The translations under genes were made by a program, and so were the position numbers. This document shows positions 11,576-22,322 of a stretch of 64,000 nucleotides of DNA, piece by piece. The first letter of the stretch is position 1, and every line of letters begins with the position of its first letter. The notes beneath the pieces are model-generated. The model saw only the letters and a list, made by a program, of their open reading frames with translations. It had not been told where the DNA came from and ran no database searches. Source of the DNA: Massospora cicadina (taxonomy: Eukaryota > Entomophthoromycota > Entomophthoromycetes > Entomophthorales > Entomophthoraceae); contig JAKSZP010014540.1 in assembly GCA_022478985.1 (NCBI GenBank), forward strand, positions 62,001 through 126,000, written 5' to 3'.

Positions 11576-12920
11576 GATATTTGGTTGATTCGATAGTTTA
11601 AATGGTTTTGTCGAGCAGTTGGTGGTTTTGGATTGATTAAGCTTAACGGTTTTAATAGAGAAGTTAGTGATTGGTTGATTCGATAATTTAATTGGTTTTG
11701 GTAAGTGGTTGGTGATTTTGGTTGTTTCGATACATTTAGTTTTGGTTACGAAGCGGTTGGTGATTGGTTGATTTTTAATCTAACTATTTTAGCTAAGTGG
11801 TTTAGTAAAAGTATTTTATTCGAGGTGGGCCGACCTGGGAGGATACCGCACCGATTAAGGGAAATCAAATGTATGGGAAAGGAGGATAAAATCCGGAAAA
11901 CCTCCATGCGCAGTGTATGATAGGCCAGGAACTCCATGGACCGCCTTTGCTATTCGCTATCCCGTTTCGGGGCTTTGGTGCGTCAAGTGGTTTAGTTGAT
12001 TCGATAGGTTTAATTGGGTATGACTGAATGGTTGGTAATTTTATATTGATTCAATATAATTTGATTTTTTAATATTATCGATAAACATTACAAATATTAA
12101 AAAGAATTGATTAGGATCATCAGGTAAACTTAAAGCCCAAAAACAAATCTGTGCTAAACTGGGTATCAATAAGAATTAGCCAAGCTTTTCTTTACAAAAC
12201 TATCATTCTGTTTATTTATTTATACCGGATGCATTATCTCGAGCAAATAACCAAAAAATCACCAAACATGGCACAGGTATTCTATAAAGTTTGGGAACGG
12301 AATGCTAATATGTAATTATTTAAAACAATCATATAAATTTAAATATCAGTTCTATTTAAGATCTAGAACATATATTTCAATATAATTATATAGCAATTTG
12401 GCTGGGTATTTTTTTAGTACTAGATGGTCCCAACAATTTGCCTGGGTATTTTCATATTCATTTAATTCAATTTTTTCATAGGTTTTTGATAAAGGGTTGG
12501 TAGTTTTTGGCTGTTGTAAGTTCCGTAATTGGTTTTTGCTGAGTAGTGGTTTATTTTTTGGTTGATTCGATAGGCTCAATAGTTTCAGGTAAGTGATTGA
12601 TGGTTTAATTAGTTTGGCAGGCTTTATTGATTTTAGCTAAGGGGTTGGAGGTTTGAATTTTTAATAAGTTTAATGGTTTCTGAACTTATTGATAGCTATC
12701 TACCAATATAAAAACTAAAATAATTTAGAATTTGATTGATTTGATATATTGTTTTCCTTGGCCGAGGGGTTGATGGTTTTTGGTCGAATCGACAGGATAC
12801 AATTTAGCTTTGGGGTTGATTAGTAATTGGTTGATTTGATAAGTTTAGTTAGTTTTAGCTAAGTGGTTGGTGGTTTTGGTTGCTTCGATTGAGCGTTTAG
12901 ATTTGGCCGAGTAGTTTGCT
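11575..12920 (+). repeat. Degenerate minisatellite inside the Helitron
   Basis: Recurring phrases of the type GGTTGATTCGATA...TTTAATTGGTTTTG...AAGTGGTTGGTG repeat with about 50-60 bp spacing at 11575-11815, 11985-12060 and 12480-12915; a copy also precedes the second 5' end near 11195-11265. A GC-richer block at about 11821-11985 interrupts the array. Confidence 0.6.
12394..12452 (-). repeat. Micro-insertion with 19-bp direct repeats
   Basis: CAATTTGGCTGGGTATTTT (12394-12412) and CAATTTGCCTGGGTATTTT (12434-12452) flank a 21-nt insert whose minus strand starts TTGGGACCATCTAGTACT and ends in A. The same unit appears in the T4 5' LTR at 28628-28651. The direct repeats suit target-primed insertion. 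Confidence 0.65.
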
Positions 12921-12976
12921 TAACTATATATAAAATCTAAATTAATCAATTCGAATCACCTGAAATTCTATAGAAA

Positions 12977-13005
12977 CCGTAGCGAAGCACGGGTAACTCC
13001 GCTAG
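12977..13005 (+). other. Helitron 3' terminal hairpin and CTAG end
   Basis: The stem CCGT/ACGG continues as GC/GC around a GAA loop with one bulged A, then GTAACTCCG and CTAG. It acts as the rolling-circle termination signal in the Helitron model. Confidence 0.8.
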
Positions 13006-13255
13006 TATTTATATAAATTAAAGTTAATCCAACCCTAAAAATTGACGGAAAAGGCCCAAACTACGCAAAAAGCTTAGTTTGTGTGAAGCTAATAAAAGCG
13101 CATTACCTTGCTAAGTGATCGAGGTTTAACCTTTGGGGTCAATTTAAATTGGGATCCAAAAATACAAGTTTGCTTTAGATTGCAATCTACAACCAGTACA
13201 GTTATATCGCTGTTGTCTTATTTGCAGCCTAATTTAACGTCTGCGATATTTTAAT

Positions 13256-15151
13256 ATGAGTGGCTTTGATGCGTCTTTCTGTGAATCTGAAGATGAGAAC
13301 CCTTTTCAAAGAATAATAAAGGATCTTGATATACTTTTGCAAAAGAGGCCTCAGCCTTCCCCTTATGATTTTTCCCGCTAGGTCTGAAATCAATGAACTT
13401 GTACGGTGTCTTGATGCTATTGATGATCAAGCCTCTTTGTTCAGTCACCAATTAAATATTGATTTCAAAAGGCTAGAGAAGCAAAATAAATTACACGCCC
13501 GCTCCCAGGATAGTGGTCACTATTACCCTTCCTCTAGCTCAAGCACTTTAAACAGAAGTACGGCTAAAGCCCGCTCTCCAAACTCGGATTTTTCTAATCA
13601 GAGCCGAGAAAGGGTGAAGCAATAATGCTTTTACACCTATACCTCAAAACCCAAAAACGCCGTTGCGCCGTAAAAGTTCTAAAGTACCGACACTCCAAGG
13701 TAGTGATTATTTACTTCATAATTAATATTATAGACACTTTATCTGAGGAAGAAATTGATTACAGACCAGCAAAGTAAGTGCTTGACTTTTAAAGGCACCG
13801 TTTTTACTTACCTTGTTCTTAAGTAAAAAGAGGGCTCGTTCTTTTTATCAGAACGCGGAGAAACGGACTTTGTGTAAGTTGAATTCTGTTAGTTTGGTTA
13901 ACAAGCTGTAGCGCGCCGAAAATGCACCGAAACTAGTCTACAAACGCCAGATTCCACTGTCGAGACGCCATCCCTAGGGTACACAACTCCCGTGAAACCG
14001 GTATCTATTTCAGATTATGAATGCTGATTAGTTTTAAGATCAATAATCGAGTGGCCGCTATAAAAGCCACACAAAATTCTCCCGAGTCCTTTATTTCTTC
14101 ACCTCCGTCAACTAGCACTTTGGTTCATGATCCTAGTTCCACCTCAAATCTCGTCAAGGCCTTGTCACAGGAGCTTGGGATTGCCTTCAATGCTCCTCAA
14201 TTCCACGATTCTAGGCCCAAGTTAGAGGTTAATCAGGACTTTAGCAAGGCAAAGGGGGCTTTCAGCGTTCAACTCCAAACATTTCAGACCTATTCTGAAG
14301 CTTATCTTCGCGCATTTAATCAAAACGATCTTAAAATCTTAGAACCGCACAATCTAGAATATGAGTATTTGGTTGTCCCTCCACCACAAGACGATTCAAA
14401 AGATTTGTGGAATGAGAATTCGAAGTCAAATGCTTTAAAAACTAGCGGAAAAGTTAAGAGTGCTGCTGCCTCAGATCCGGATTTCTTTACTCAAAGATTA
14501 TTTTCAGCATTGTTGCCGACCATTCAAAATGACTTACATGAACCCAACATTGAAGATGAACAGATCGTTGTTGACGATATTCTTCCCGAAGAGACCCACG
14601 ATAAAGTTACATCCTGCCTTTCCACTACCCCGTCTTTCGATACTCGCGTTAAATATGAATTGTCCCTGCTAGGACTAGTCCAAGAAGACACTTCTCCACA
14701 ACCCCCGTTTGATGAGATAACAGCCGAACTCCTGCGGCTTCAGACTAAACTGCGGGATCTCAATCGCTACAATAACTCAAAGAAGATGCGGTTGCGAAAA
14801 ATGACAACTGACCATCAGCTTATCAAGAGTACTCCCGCATTATGGATCTCTACGACAATAAGCTTGAAAGTGCCTTCCTGAAACGACAGGTGCGAGCCTC
14901 TATGACTTTGCTAACCGTCCTTAGAGCTCAGCCAAGAAATCCCGGAAAAAGCAAGCGGTTCCGTCCCGTGGTGTGCCGGAAGAGATTTTACCAATCTTGG
15001 AGCAGCGCAGCCGGTTTTGCACTACCGTCGGCAAGGTCTTTAAGCCCGAATGCTGCAATTACCGAAAACTTCGAGGTATGCAGACATCCCCTGCCCCCCT
15101 TCACTTTATGATATCTTCCCTCCGAAGGGCAAGCCTGCTTCCAATTAGGCT
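13256..15151 (+). CDS. ADA3: Ada3/NGG1-like SAGA/ADA subunit, several frame breaks
   Basis: Ada3 links the Gcn5 acetyltransferase to SAGA/ADA in the nucleus. The diagnostic C-terminal domain is at about 14640-14890: a L-G-L-V stretch, then D-E-I-T-A-E-L-L-R-L-Q-T-K-L, then A-Y-Q-E-Y and a K-L-E-S-A-F-L-K-R-Q helix; a Lys-rich patch and a P-E-E-I-L-P-I-L-E segment follow. The start is taken as ATG 13256; the last in-frame stop is TAG ending at 15151. Clean introns are inferred at 13700-13733, 13774-13823, 13874-13911, 14001-14038 and 14890-14924 (34-50 nt); each removes a stop or restores the frame. Frame breaks remain near 13368-13373 (T run), 13618-13626, 14800-14817 and 15030-15075. They may be assembly errors, missed introns or true decay. 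Confidence 0.75.
13700..13733 (+). other. Inferred 34-nt spliceosomal intron in ADA3
   Basis: GTAGTG...TAATATTATAG. Removal joins CTCCAAG to ACACTTTATC in frame, giving an acidic stretch with S-E-E-E. Exceptionally short for a fungal intron. Confidence 0.6.
13774..13823 (+). other. Inferred 50-nt intron in ADA3
   Basis: A consensus GTAAGT donor and a pyrimidine-rich TTGTTCTTAAG acceptor. Without splicing the frame ends at once in TAA; with splicing it continues through a Lys/Arg-rich segment. Confidence 0.7.
13874..13911 (+). other. Inferred 38-nt intron in ADA3
   Basis: Consensus GTAAGT donor, GTTAAC branch-like site and CTGTAG acceptor. Splicing keeps the frame open to 14000. Confidence 0.7.
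14001..14038 (+). other. Inferred 38-nt intron in ADA3
   Basis: GTATCT donor, GCTGAT branch-like site and TTTTAAG acceptor. Removal joins the upstream exon in phase to the 840-nt open exon that follows and removes a TGA. Confidence 0.65.
14890..14924 (+). other. Inferred 35-nt intron in ADA3
   Basis: GTGCGA donor, TTGCTAACC branch site and CCTTAG acceptor. Removal fuses the F-L-K-R-Q helix to a Lys-rich segment and P-E-E-I-L-P-I-L-E, the order expected for Ada3. Confidence 0.7.
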
Positions 15152-16010
15152 TGAATAGAAGCTTACTTAAGCTGCCTTTATTTTATACCTTACATTTTTA
15201 CAAATTAAAGTTGTATTATTTTAAGTTAAAAGGCGTAATAACTGATGAATTATCTTGTTTATTACCCTGCTTATACATAAATTACGCTAAGTACATGGGG
15301 TGCAGTTTAATTTCTGGTATTCTTAGTTGATTCTATTGCTTTCCCAATTTTTGAGCCGGCATTAAAAGTATATTTGATTGGGCCTGCTTGCTGATATCAA
15401 ATATGGGTTGCTTACTGGTGGTCTGGTTTCGTTAAGTTATGCAAAGGCGTTAAAGCGTCAAAGATGCCTGTTTAAGGGCTTATGTGTTCTTTGTGGAGAA
15501 CCCTTAACCATCGCCCAAATCTATTAGGCTGGAGGTCCTTGAGCACGCCAATTAAGCCCAAAAGTTTATCGTTTTTGGTACTAGTGGGTCAAGGCTAAAA
15601 TAATACCATAAATTTTAAAATCGGCTTTATTACTCTTAATATAATGAGGTAATATTAAGGTAAGATGAGCCATTTCTACTAAGTTGGTGTAAGATAATGC
15701 TGTGATTTAATTGATCAAAGACAATATGCGTTTGATAGCAGTTTTATGGGTTTGTAGGTCAGATCTATCTTTTATTTTCCGTAAGATTAATAACTTAGAC
15801 TGATAAGCCAATTTTCTTTTTGCTACAAGCGTTGTTTGAATTGATATAAACACTATAGCCCTAGCTTTTTGCGCAAAAAGCATCTGTCTTTAATCTCTCT
15901 ATAGCTTTGATCCCTTAGTTGATCAAGTCACTTTTGTCTGTTAATTTACAATTACTATTGCTGCTCCGCCATATCAAGTTTTGGATGTCAAAAGGTTTGA
16001 TACCTGCTGT
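15152..16010. other. Unassigned DNA downstream of ADA3
   Basis: No gene or repeat border is supported. A sequence resembling the AGTACTAAAAA tail occurs in reverse near 15573-15590, without clear target repeats. Confidence 0.4.
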
Positions 16011-16037
16011 CCCCACGTGGGGTGGTGGTGCACCACC
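16011..16037. repeat. Adjacent perfect palindromes
   Basis: CCCCACGTGGGG (16011-16022) is followed after one base by GGTGGTGCACCACC (16024-16037). Both are perfect. The first contains an E-box core CACGTG. No neighbouring gene start was found. Confidence 0.5.
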
Positions 16038-16119
16038 TCCTGGTGTTTTTTTGGCTGGTGCTGGAGTGCACCCAGGCTAGCTCTGCTAGCCCCCTAAATT
16101 CCATTGGTCACTTTGTCCC

Positions 16120-16680
16120 CCTTCAGGACCTAGCCCAACATCTTGAGCACTTCCAGTGGTGATTTGTAGCCCCTTGGTGCTCCCCTAGAGCAACCTGCAC
16201 TCCAGCCTTTAGGTCAAGTATAAGAACCTCTTCCCTTACAAAAGTGCTGCCATCATCAAGATGGCTCAGGTGGTATTCAAACCTGCCAGATTTATCAATT
16301 TCCACCTCTTTAAGGGGTACTTTGACCTGCGATTTTCTAATAAAGCACAGCTATGGTCATGGTGACAATGTCACTAGTTTATAAAGTTATACCCATCCCA
16401 CCACTCACACTTAGCTGCTGGTGGATGCCACTCTGGTGGTTCAGTTTGCCGGCCTGACCAACCATTTCTCCTTCAAGAAACTTTACCATGAGCTCTTTGA
16501 GGGTTTTGCCATTTATAGCACCACCACATTTTGCAGTTCTGGTTCCCAAGGGGTCAGCCACCTCACAGCCCTCACATCTTTGTGACAATTTTCCCCTTAT
16601 ACCAGAATATCCATATTGCTATTCCCAATCACACCATGTTCTGCTCTGCCCCTGGCCATCCTTTCTGTTACAATAGGGAA
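16120..16680 (+). pseudogene. LINE-like ORF1/gag remnant, copy 1
   Basis: Plus-strand coding remnants share a peptide pattern with 49975-50700: F-I-x-F-H-L-F-[KR]-x-Y-F-D near 16290 and 50130, followed by a segment with L-Y-[HN]-E-L near 16480 and 50310. A Cys/His-rich stretch (C..C..H..C) at about 16565-16660 resembles the zinc knuckles that end LINE ORF1 proteins. Stops are frequent. It could instead be gag of an unseen LTR element; no reverse transcriptase was found nearby. Confidence 0.4.
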
Positions 16681-17840
16681 ATAGCTATGATGTCCACCCT
16701 TTGAGCTTTAAACTTGACCATATAAAGTACAAATGTCCTTACAATACTGCCATCAAAGCCTCTGCTTTTCCTTCCTCCATCAATTGCCCTACTATCAATC
16801 TGGTAAAATTTTTATGAATAGGGCTTTACTTTCTCCCCCTCCCACCACTGTTGCAGGTGTAGTTCCCACTACACCACCAATAAAATCAATTCTCTCATAG
16901 TATTCCTGAGCAAGTTATTTCAGGCAACAATTGTACTGCTATGGGTTTTGGTTTAAGGGCCATCCACACATGTTCCCACCCAATCACTGCCTATTGCTGG
17001 CCCAGCTTTAGCCAATTCAAACCTATTCAATGCACTCAAAGTTCATGATGCTGGTTATTCCTAGTCCATTAAACCCAATTTTGATTGGCCAGAATTTTTA
17101 AATTGCCTCCTGATCCCAAACTCAGCATCATTTTATCCTTTTTAAGGCTTCTTCACATACAAGTCCCACTATCAGCTCACCATTAAAATTCTAAACCCTC
17201 ACCAATACCATCCTTCATCAAACCCTCCATGTGGTCATAAAGCCGCTAATAAAAGTATTTAACTACTAATTTCCCACCCCACTTCCCTGAAAAACCAGAA
17301 ATGAAATTAAAGAGCTTTTATTTGTTTCTTGTCAATTGTGTGTTATTGCCACCAAGTTGTTTCTGTTTGACCCCCGCTACCCACAAACCTACCAGAAATT
17401 TTTTCTTGTGTGCCAGAATACTCAAAATATATTGAAAGTCAGCTTCCCCTGTGTGTCAAGGCATTGCACACCATATGCATCCTTGAAGAGCTTAATTTGA
17501 CTTTTTTCCACCTTCTACCCCATTCTTCCAATGGTCAGTTCCCATTTATACATTCTTGTACATGCTCTCAAGCCACACTGAACAAAAATTTTCCCTGGCC
17601 CTCTTCCCTATCTGATATGGCCACTTAAGATATCCACCTCAGTGCCATGTTGGAGTTTAAAACTCAGTTTTGTTCAGCACTAATAAATAAAATGCATGGC
17701 CGCTACCCTCTTGGGTTGGGCCCCACTAGTACTAAAAAGATTTGGCTGGGGTGAACACCTTACTCCTTTTTCAACATCTTTATCCTTTCCCAAACATCTA
17801 AATTACCTTAGGATAATGGAGTAGCATACCAGCAATACTC
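16681..17840. other. Unassigned DNA
   Basis: Coding-like pyrimidine-rich sequence with many stops; probably a continuation of the degenerate element at 16120-16680, but no domain can be named. Near 17719-17735 there is a diverged copy of the TTGGG...AGTACTAAAAA unit. Confidence 0.35.
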
Positions 17841-17930
17841 CCTGTAGTGAGCACCACTATTGTGTCAAGATTTGCAATAGTAAAGGCTTTGCTGGTGTGG
17901 CAGGCCAACAGTATGAAGATTGCTGACCCC
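17841..17930 (-). repeat. Remnant of a T-type LTR end and primer site
   Basis: The minus strand reads TGGTGCTCACTACAGG (17856-17841), the T-type primer site. To its right the sequence AACAGTATGAAGATTGCTGA matches the LTR-end region of T2 and T6. Similarity is lost after about 80 bp, so only an LTR stub remains. Confidence 0.5.
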
Positions 17931-17946
17931 TGCTTAGTCACCATGT

Positions 17947-18270
17947 TTGGATCACCTTCCACTGCAATTTCATGAGCAGAAACTCCCTCAACTTTGGTGT
18001 ACTGATAACTTCACCATGGAGCAACCAGTGGTAACAGCAGGCCCAGAGACCTACATTCCAAAATTGCATTGGCGCACTGGAAAATTCCTTACTGATCCTA
18101 AGTTGCATGAGGTTGATCCTGAGTTATTCTTTATCAGCCACAATCAGTTTAACACTCCCAAAGAGGTTTCTTATGACTCTAGGTGTATGAGTCATTGGGC
18201 AAACCATTTGAGAAAAATTCAATCACCTGAGGATGACCTCATCCTGGAAAGTCCACTTTGCTACATTTAA
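17947..18270 (+). other. Unidentified 107-codon ORF
   Basis: Open from ATG 17947 to a TAA at 18270, with mixed polar composition, no hydrophobic segment and no motif recognised. It overlaps no element border seen here. It may be a piece of a retroelement or of a host gene. Confidence 0.25.
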
Positions 18271-19335
18271 ATGGCTACTGTTGTAACAATAGGTGATTTA
18301 AAGATGGGTAAATGGAGATACTTATTTGAACTAAGGCAGACCTTAAATGGGGTGGCCAGAAATGATCAAAATATATACAAGAAAAATGGTGAGAGAATAG
18401 TAATTTGATTGATAATATCTGCTCAAAAATGACAGTGCAGAATGTTTGGTTGGAAACACAGCATAGAATTGTTCAAGGGGTATCTTCCTCTTGAAACATT
18501 CAGTTAGTTTTTGTATAATATAATCTATTTTAAATAAATGTTAAACTAGTAAGGTGTCAATGAAACATCTGCTTAATATATACCAATCAAATTACTTTTA
18601 CCTTAGCGCAGAAATTGTTTTTCTCATTGGATCTCCCAATGTGGAAAAGGTGTTTTAATATAGTGACTTCAAAGCATCACCCAAATTCAAGACCCAAAAA
18701 CAAACATTTTTCAAGGTGACTCAACCTCAGAAATATATTTTAGGCTCAACCTTAGCCAATGTTGCCCTTGAAAAGTAAAAGTTTTCTGACCAAACTCAAA
18801 AAATATATACAGCACCCCAAAGGTATGGTCAACTGTAGAAAAAAGGGTTTTATCTTTTAAGGGATAAAGTATTGCTATAGAATTTCATGATGGGGATCCA
18901 TAGAACATAGCCTCAAACTGAAATAAAGCAAAAAAGATAAACATATATACATTTAGGCGCGATGAGCCTAACAGTAACCAGCGTCCCATCAACTCACCAG
19001 CCTTGTTGGCAAACTTATGTATAAGCAAAATATATAAATGCATATTACTCAGATATTTCCCAATAGTATTGCCTTTGATGTAAAATTTGATGAAACATTC
19101 TGATTATTACTGTAAATACAGAGGATTTCCAAATTTATAAAGTTATGAAAAATCAATTTTGATCATCAACTGTTAAAAAAGCATGTGATTAATAGCTATT
19201 CTTTCATACTGAATGTCACATAGATAACAAACAAATAATCAAAACACTTATGTAACAAGCCACCTTGAGCTAATCCCTATGCTTACTTATATATAGAAGT
19301 GTTCAAAATTATAAAGTCTAAAATTTTAAATTGCA
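18271..19335. other. AT-rich unassigned DNA
   Basis: No gene or repeat is supported. It ends at the CTAGT target duplication of T3. Confidence 0.5.
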
Positions 19336-19340
19336 CTAGT

Positions 19341-20194
19341 TGTTGAAGTTTTGGCCTACTTCAATTGGGCTGGTTCTTCTTCTGAGATAAGTTGGAGTTT
19401 TGAGCACCTATTGTACAGAAACAATAGACCTGTCGTTGAGAATAGTCAAGATATAAACTCCTTGGAAATGGCACTTCAAGGCTGTATTCTTCTGTCATTT
19501 ACTTGTACAATGGCTCGCTGCCCTGATCCTTCTGATCCCAAGTAATTCCTTAACTTAATACAACAAAAAGTATTAAATACAAAATGCTTGTATATTAGTG
19601 TATTAAGTGTGATAAAGGATTGTGTTTTACTAGTATGGAATTAGGGATAATTTATAGGGTTTGATACTAACAACATCTCATCTATGACACCTCATTTCTC
19701 ATTGACCCTTACCAGTGGGATACAATAAAGATGTTTGAGGTTCTACAATCTATGGTGCTCTCTGTTTAACCACACGGCCTCAGGGTCAGTGTCTAACTGA
19801 CAGTCATCTCAAAACAGCACTTCCTTTGATGCATCTGAAAATAGCTAAACCATCGCTCCTCTCAAGCAATTTGTAGCACATACCAAGGCGCTTTATACCA
19901 TCCATTAATAATTAATTTGATCAAAAAGTTTATCATTAAAACTAATTTTGACAGACCAACAAAGCCCATGAGCCCAGGTCATTAAGTCAACTATTATTAA
20001 GTCTGAATTAACTAATTAAGCCCATGGGCCCATGTTATCTTGTCAAATATTATTAAGTGGAATTGCTAGGCCATGGATCCCAAGATTTGCATATACTTGG
20101 GATATTTCTGATCCATAATTACTAATATCTTCGATATAATCTATAATAAATTAGGCATAAGCTAATACTATTATGTCCAGTCAACTACTCAACA
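19341..20194 (-). repeat. T3 3' LTR (854 bp)
   Basis: Starts TGTTGAG at 20194 and ends at 19341 (minus sense). A purine-rich tract lies just before it (reverse of CTTCCCCACC, 20195-20204). It matches 48395-49273 over long phrases, for example TGGCTCGCTGCCCTGATCC read on plus. Confidence 0.85.
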
Positions 20195-21430
20195 CTTCCC
20201 CACCGCAACTGGATAAAAGTGGCAGGTACCCTTTTTTCTGGGTGCAGTGTCCAACTTCTTGCAATCTTTGAAATATGAGCGCTATGTCAATAGCCTTTCA
20301 GCCTCAGATAAATGAGTCTTCTTAAAATTGAGCATTTCAATGTGGCATGCTATGGTCAACTTGGGCATTTTGCCTTCAATCTTTCATGATGGTTCAACCA
20401 GTATGCTCAATGGTACCAAAAGTTGAACTTTGCATACTGCTACAACTTCAACAAATGTCAATGAGCCCAAACAAACCCCCTTGATTTTAATTCTGAACAA
20501 CAAACTTAAATATAAGTTGAGCGTGATCCTCACTTGACCATCTCCTTAGCTCTTCATGCTCCTGAAACCAGTTAGCCCAAAGAAACCCTCATTTGTCATC
20601 AATTCACTTCATATGGGTATATCCTTCCTGACTACCTGTTCTCACTTTTTTAAGTCTTCCCTTCCTCCAGCCTTATCGCTTCCCTTTTCGTGGGCAGTAT
20701 GGCTTTGTCAGGGTTTGAAACAATTTGATGGTGGAACTTGTGGAAGCCTAATTGTTGTCTTCGCTTTCCTGATTCTGAGCTTGCCTCATTTGATATTTTT
20801 GAGTCTATTAAAGCTCTTCTTTTTGCTAACTTGGTAGCTAGGCTTTGGTGAACTTCCATGGCAGTCCATACTGATATTCACATCCCGTTGGGCCTCAAAA
20901 GTTGGGTTTCAGAAAATTGGTGCATCCTAGTAATATACTGTGCCCTTTGCATAACCTTGGGAAAAGAGCTTCCTGAAAAATACATCCCTCAGATGGCTCT
21001 TCTGGGAGCATACATTTGCTTCCCTCCTTCCTCACTTTCCACTGATACTGTGCCTGACATGCTCAGGGTTTTAGACAAAACCTGTTAACAGATGTTTCTT
21101 GTGAAAGTGTTTTCCCCCAAATTACCCTTTTCTTGAAAAGCCTCTCACCAACTGTATCTTCCTTTCTGCGGCATTTTCTCCAGAGTCAAACCTCTCTCGC
21201 CTGTTCCAAGGTTACTTCCAATGGTCATTTCCTCTAGTTTGAAGGCCTTCCTAAGCCGACTAGGCCAGCGTGCCTGGTTCTGAGCCTTTTGGGTTTGGCG
21301 CATCTCCAACATGGTCTGGACAGTTAAGATTTGTATGAGATTCGCATTTCTCATATATGGCTACAGTCTTCCCCAGTTTGAACTCACTCTCCTCCCCCTC
21401 CCAAAGAAAGGTCATTTAGCCCCAGTGGCA
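20195..21430 (-). other. T3 post-pol region with possible third ORF
   Basis: Minus-strand open stretches occur at 21354-21145 and 20859-20650, basic and Gln/Lys-rich. The first shares an M-x-x-x-x-x-x-x-x-x-A-x-x-x-S-L-x-K-A pattern with the T5 post-pol region (39271-39032). T3 holds roughly 900 bp more than T5 here, so T4/T5 either lost this part or T3 gained it. No domain recognised. Confidence 0.35.
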
Positions 21431-21699
21431 ATGAGGCCTCAGAAGTCATGAATTAGTAATTTATATTCTTAATTATTAAGACCTTCTTTTTTGTATACAA
21501 TCTATTACTTTTCTGATTTTTTTCATTATTCTTTATTATATGGATGAAGGAACTTAGTGTGTACTCAATTTACAACACACCGCCTTGATCCTTAATGGTA
21601 TATACGTCTTCAGAAGAATTCTCCAAAAGAATAAATGAACCTTTCCAAAATGAGGCAAGTTGTGCACGTGGCCTGATCTATGAGTGTAACATATACTAC

Positions 21700-22322
21700 T
21701 TAGTCTCCTTCCTGGAACTTAGACACAGTATCTTGTTTAACATCGTCATAGCTCTTCTGACTACTTTTTTGACTAATCACATTCTGATAGGCTTCAGATT
21801 GCAACTTGACTAAGGTCTTCGCCAATTGCACAACATACCTTTTTGGGCCAATTGCCTCTGTTGAACTGAGTACTAAATATAATAACAGAGGTAGAGTGGG
21901 CTATCTACCATACAGAAGTCAAAAAGGAGAGTGGCCCATGCTGCTGTGGTGTCCAATATGTATGCAAATACAGTAGCACTAATGAAAGTATCCCATTGTG
22001 AAGGCGCCGCAGCTGCATTTTTGTGCAATTTGCTGACTAGAGTGCTATTCACTCGTTCTACTATACCATTAGTCACAGGATGTAATGGTGTTGACAACGC
22101 TCCCTTGATGGACATCAACTCATTCAATCTTTGCACCATCTGGGCAGTAAAATTTGTGACATTATCTGTCAAGATCTTCTGGGGCATCCATGCTTATAAA
22201 TATACAGTCCATAATAAGCTTGTCAGTAGTCAAGGCCCTGACATCCCAAATTGATTTTTCTTCTACCCATTTTGTCAGATGGTCAATAGCAACAATTATG
22301 TATTTGTGCCTAGGCTACTCAC
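21700..22322 (-). pseudogene. T3 integrase, C-terminal part of core
   Basis: The frame at 22187-21873 shows L-T-D-N-x-T-N-F and N-G-I-V-E-R-V-N, the second Asp and the Glu of the DDE triad. Just right of it, 22319-22250 reads V-A-I-D-H-L-T-K-W-V-E. The domain is cut at 22322 by S1 and continues upstream of 33952. Confidence 0.8.

Larger units (their letters stand above)
10237..13005 (+). mobile_element. Non-autonomous Helitron (2.77 kb)
   Basis: The 5' end TCTATATATATATATAAATG followed by GAATGTCTGTCTGTCTGTG is the familiar Helitron 5' terminus. The 3' end has a short hairpin (CCGTAGCGAAGCACGG, 12977-12992) about 10 bp before CTAG (13002-13005). The flanking bases are A (10236) and T (13006), the A/T insertion signature of Helitrons, which make no target duplication. 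No Rep or helicase coding was found, so it depends on an autonomous partner. It holds minisatellites, a second Helitron-type 5' end at 11331 and possibly captured fragments. Confidence 0.85.

Noticed and set aside
20556..20837. Hydrophobic plus-strand ORF, possible membrane protein
   Set aside because: It is antisense to a coding-like minus frame of T3; the hydrophobicity is what a Lys/Gln-rich frame gives in reverse.
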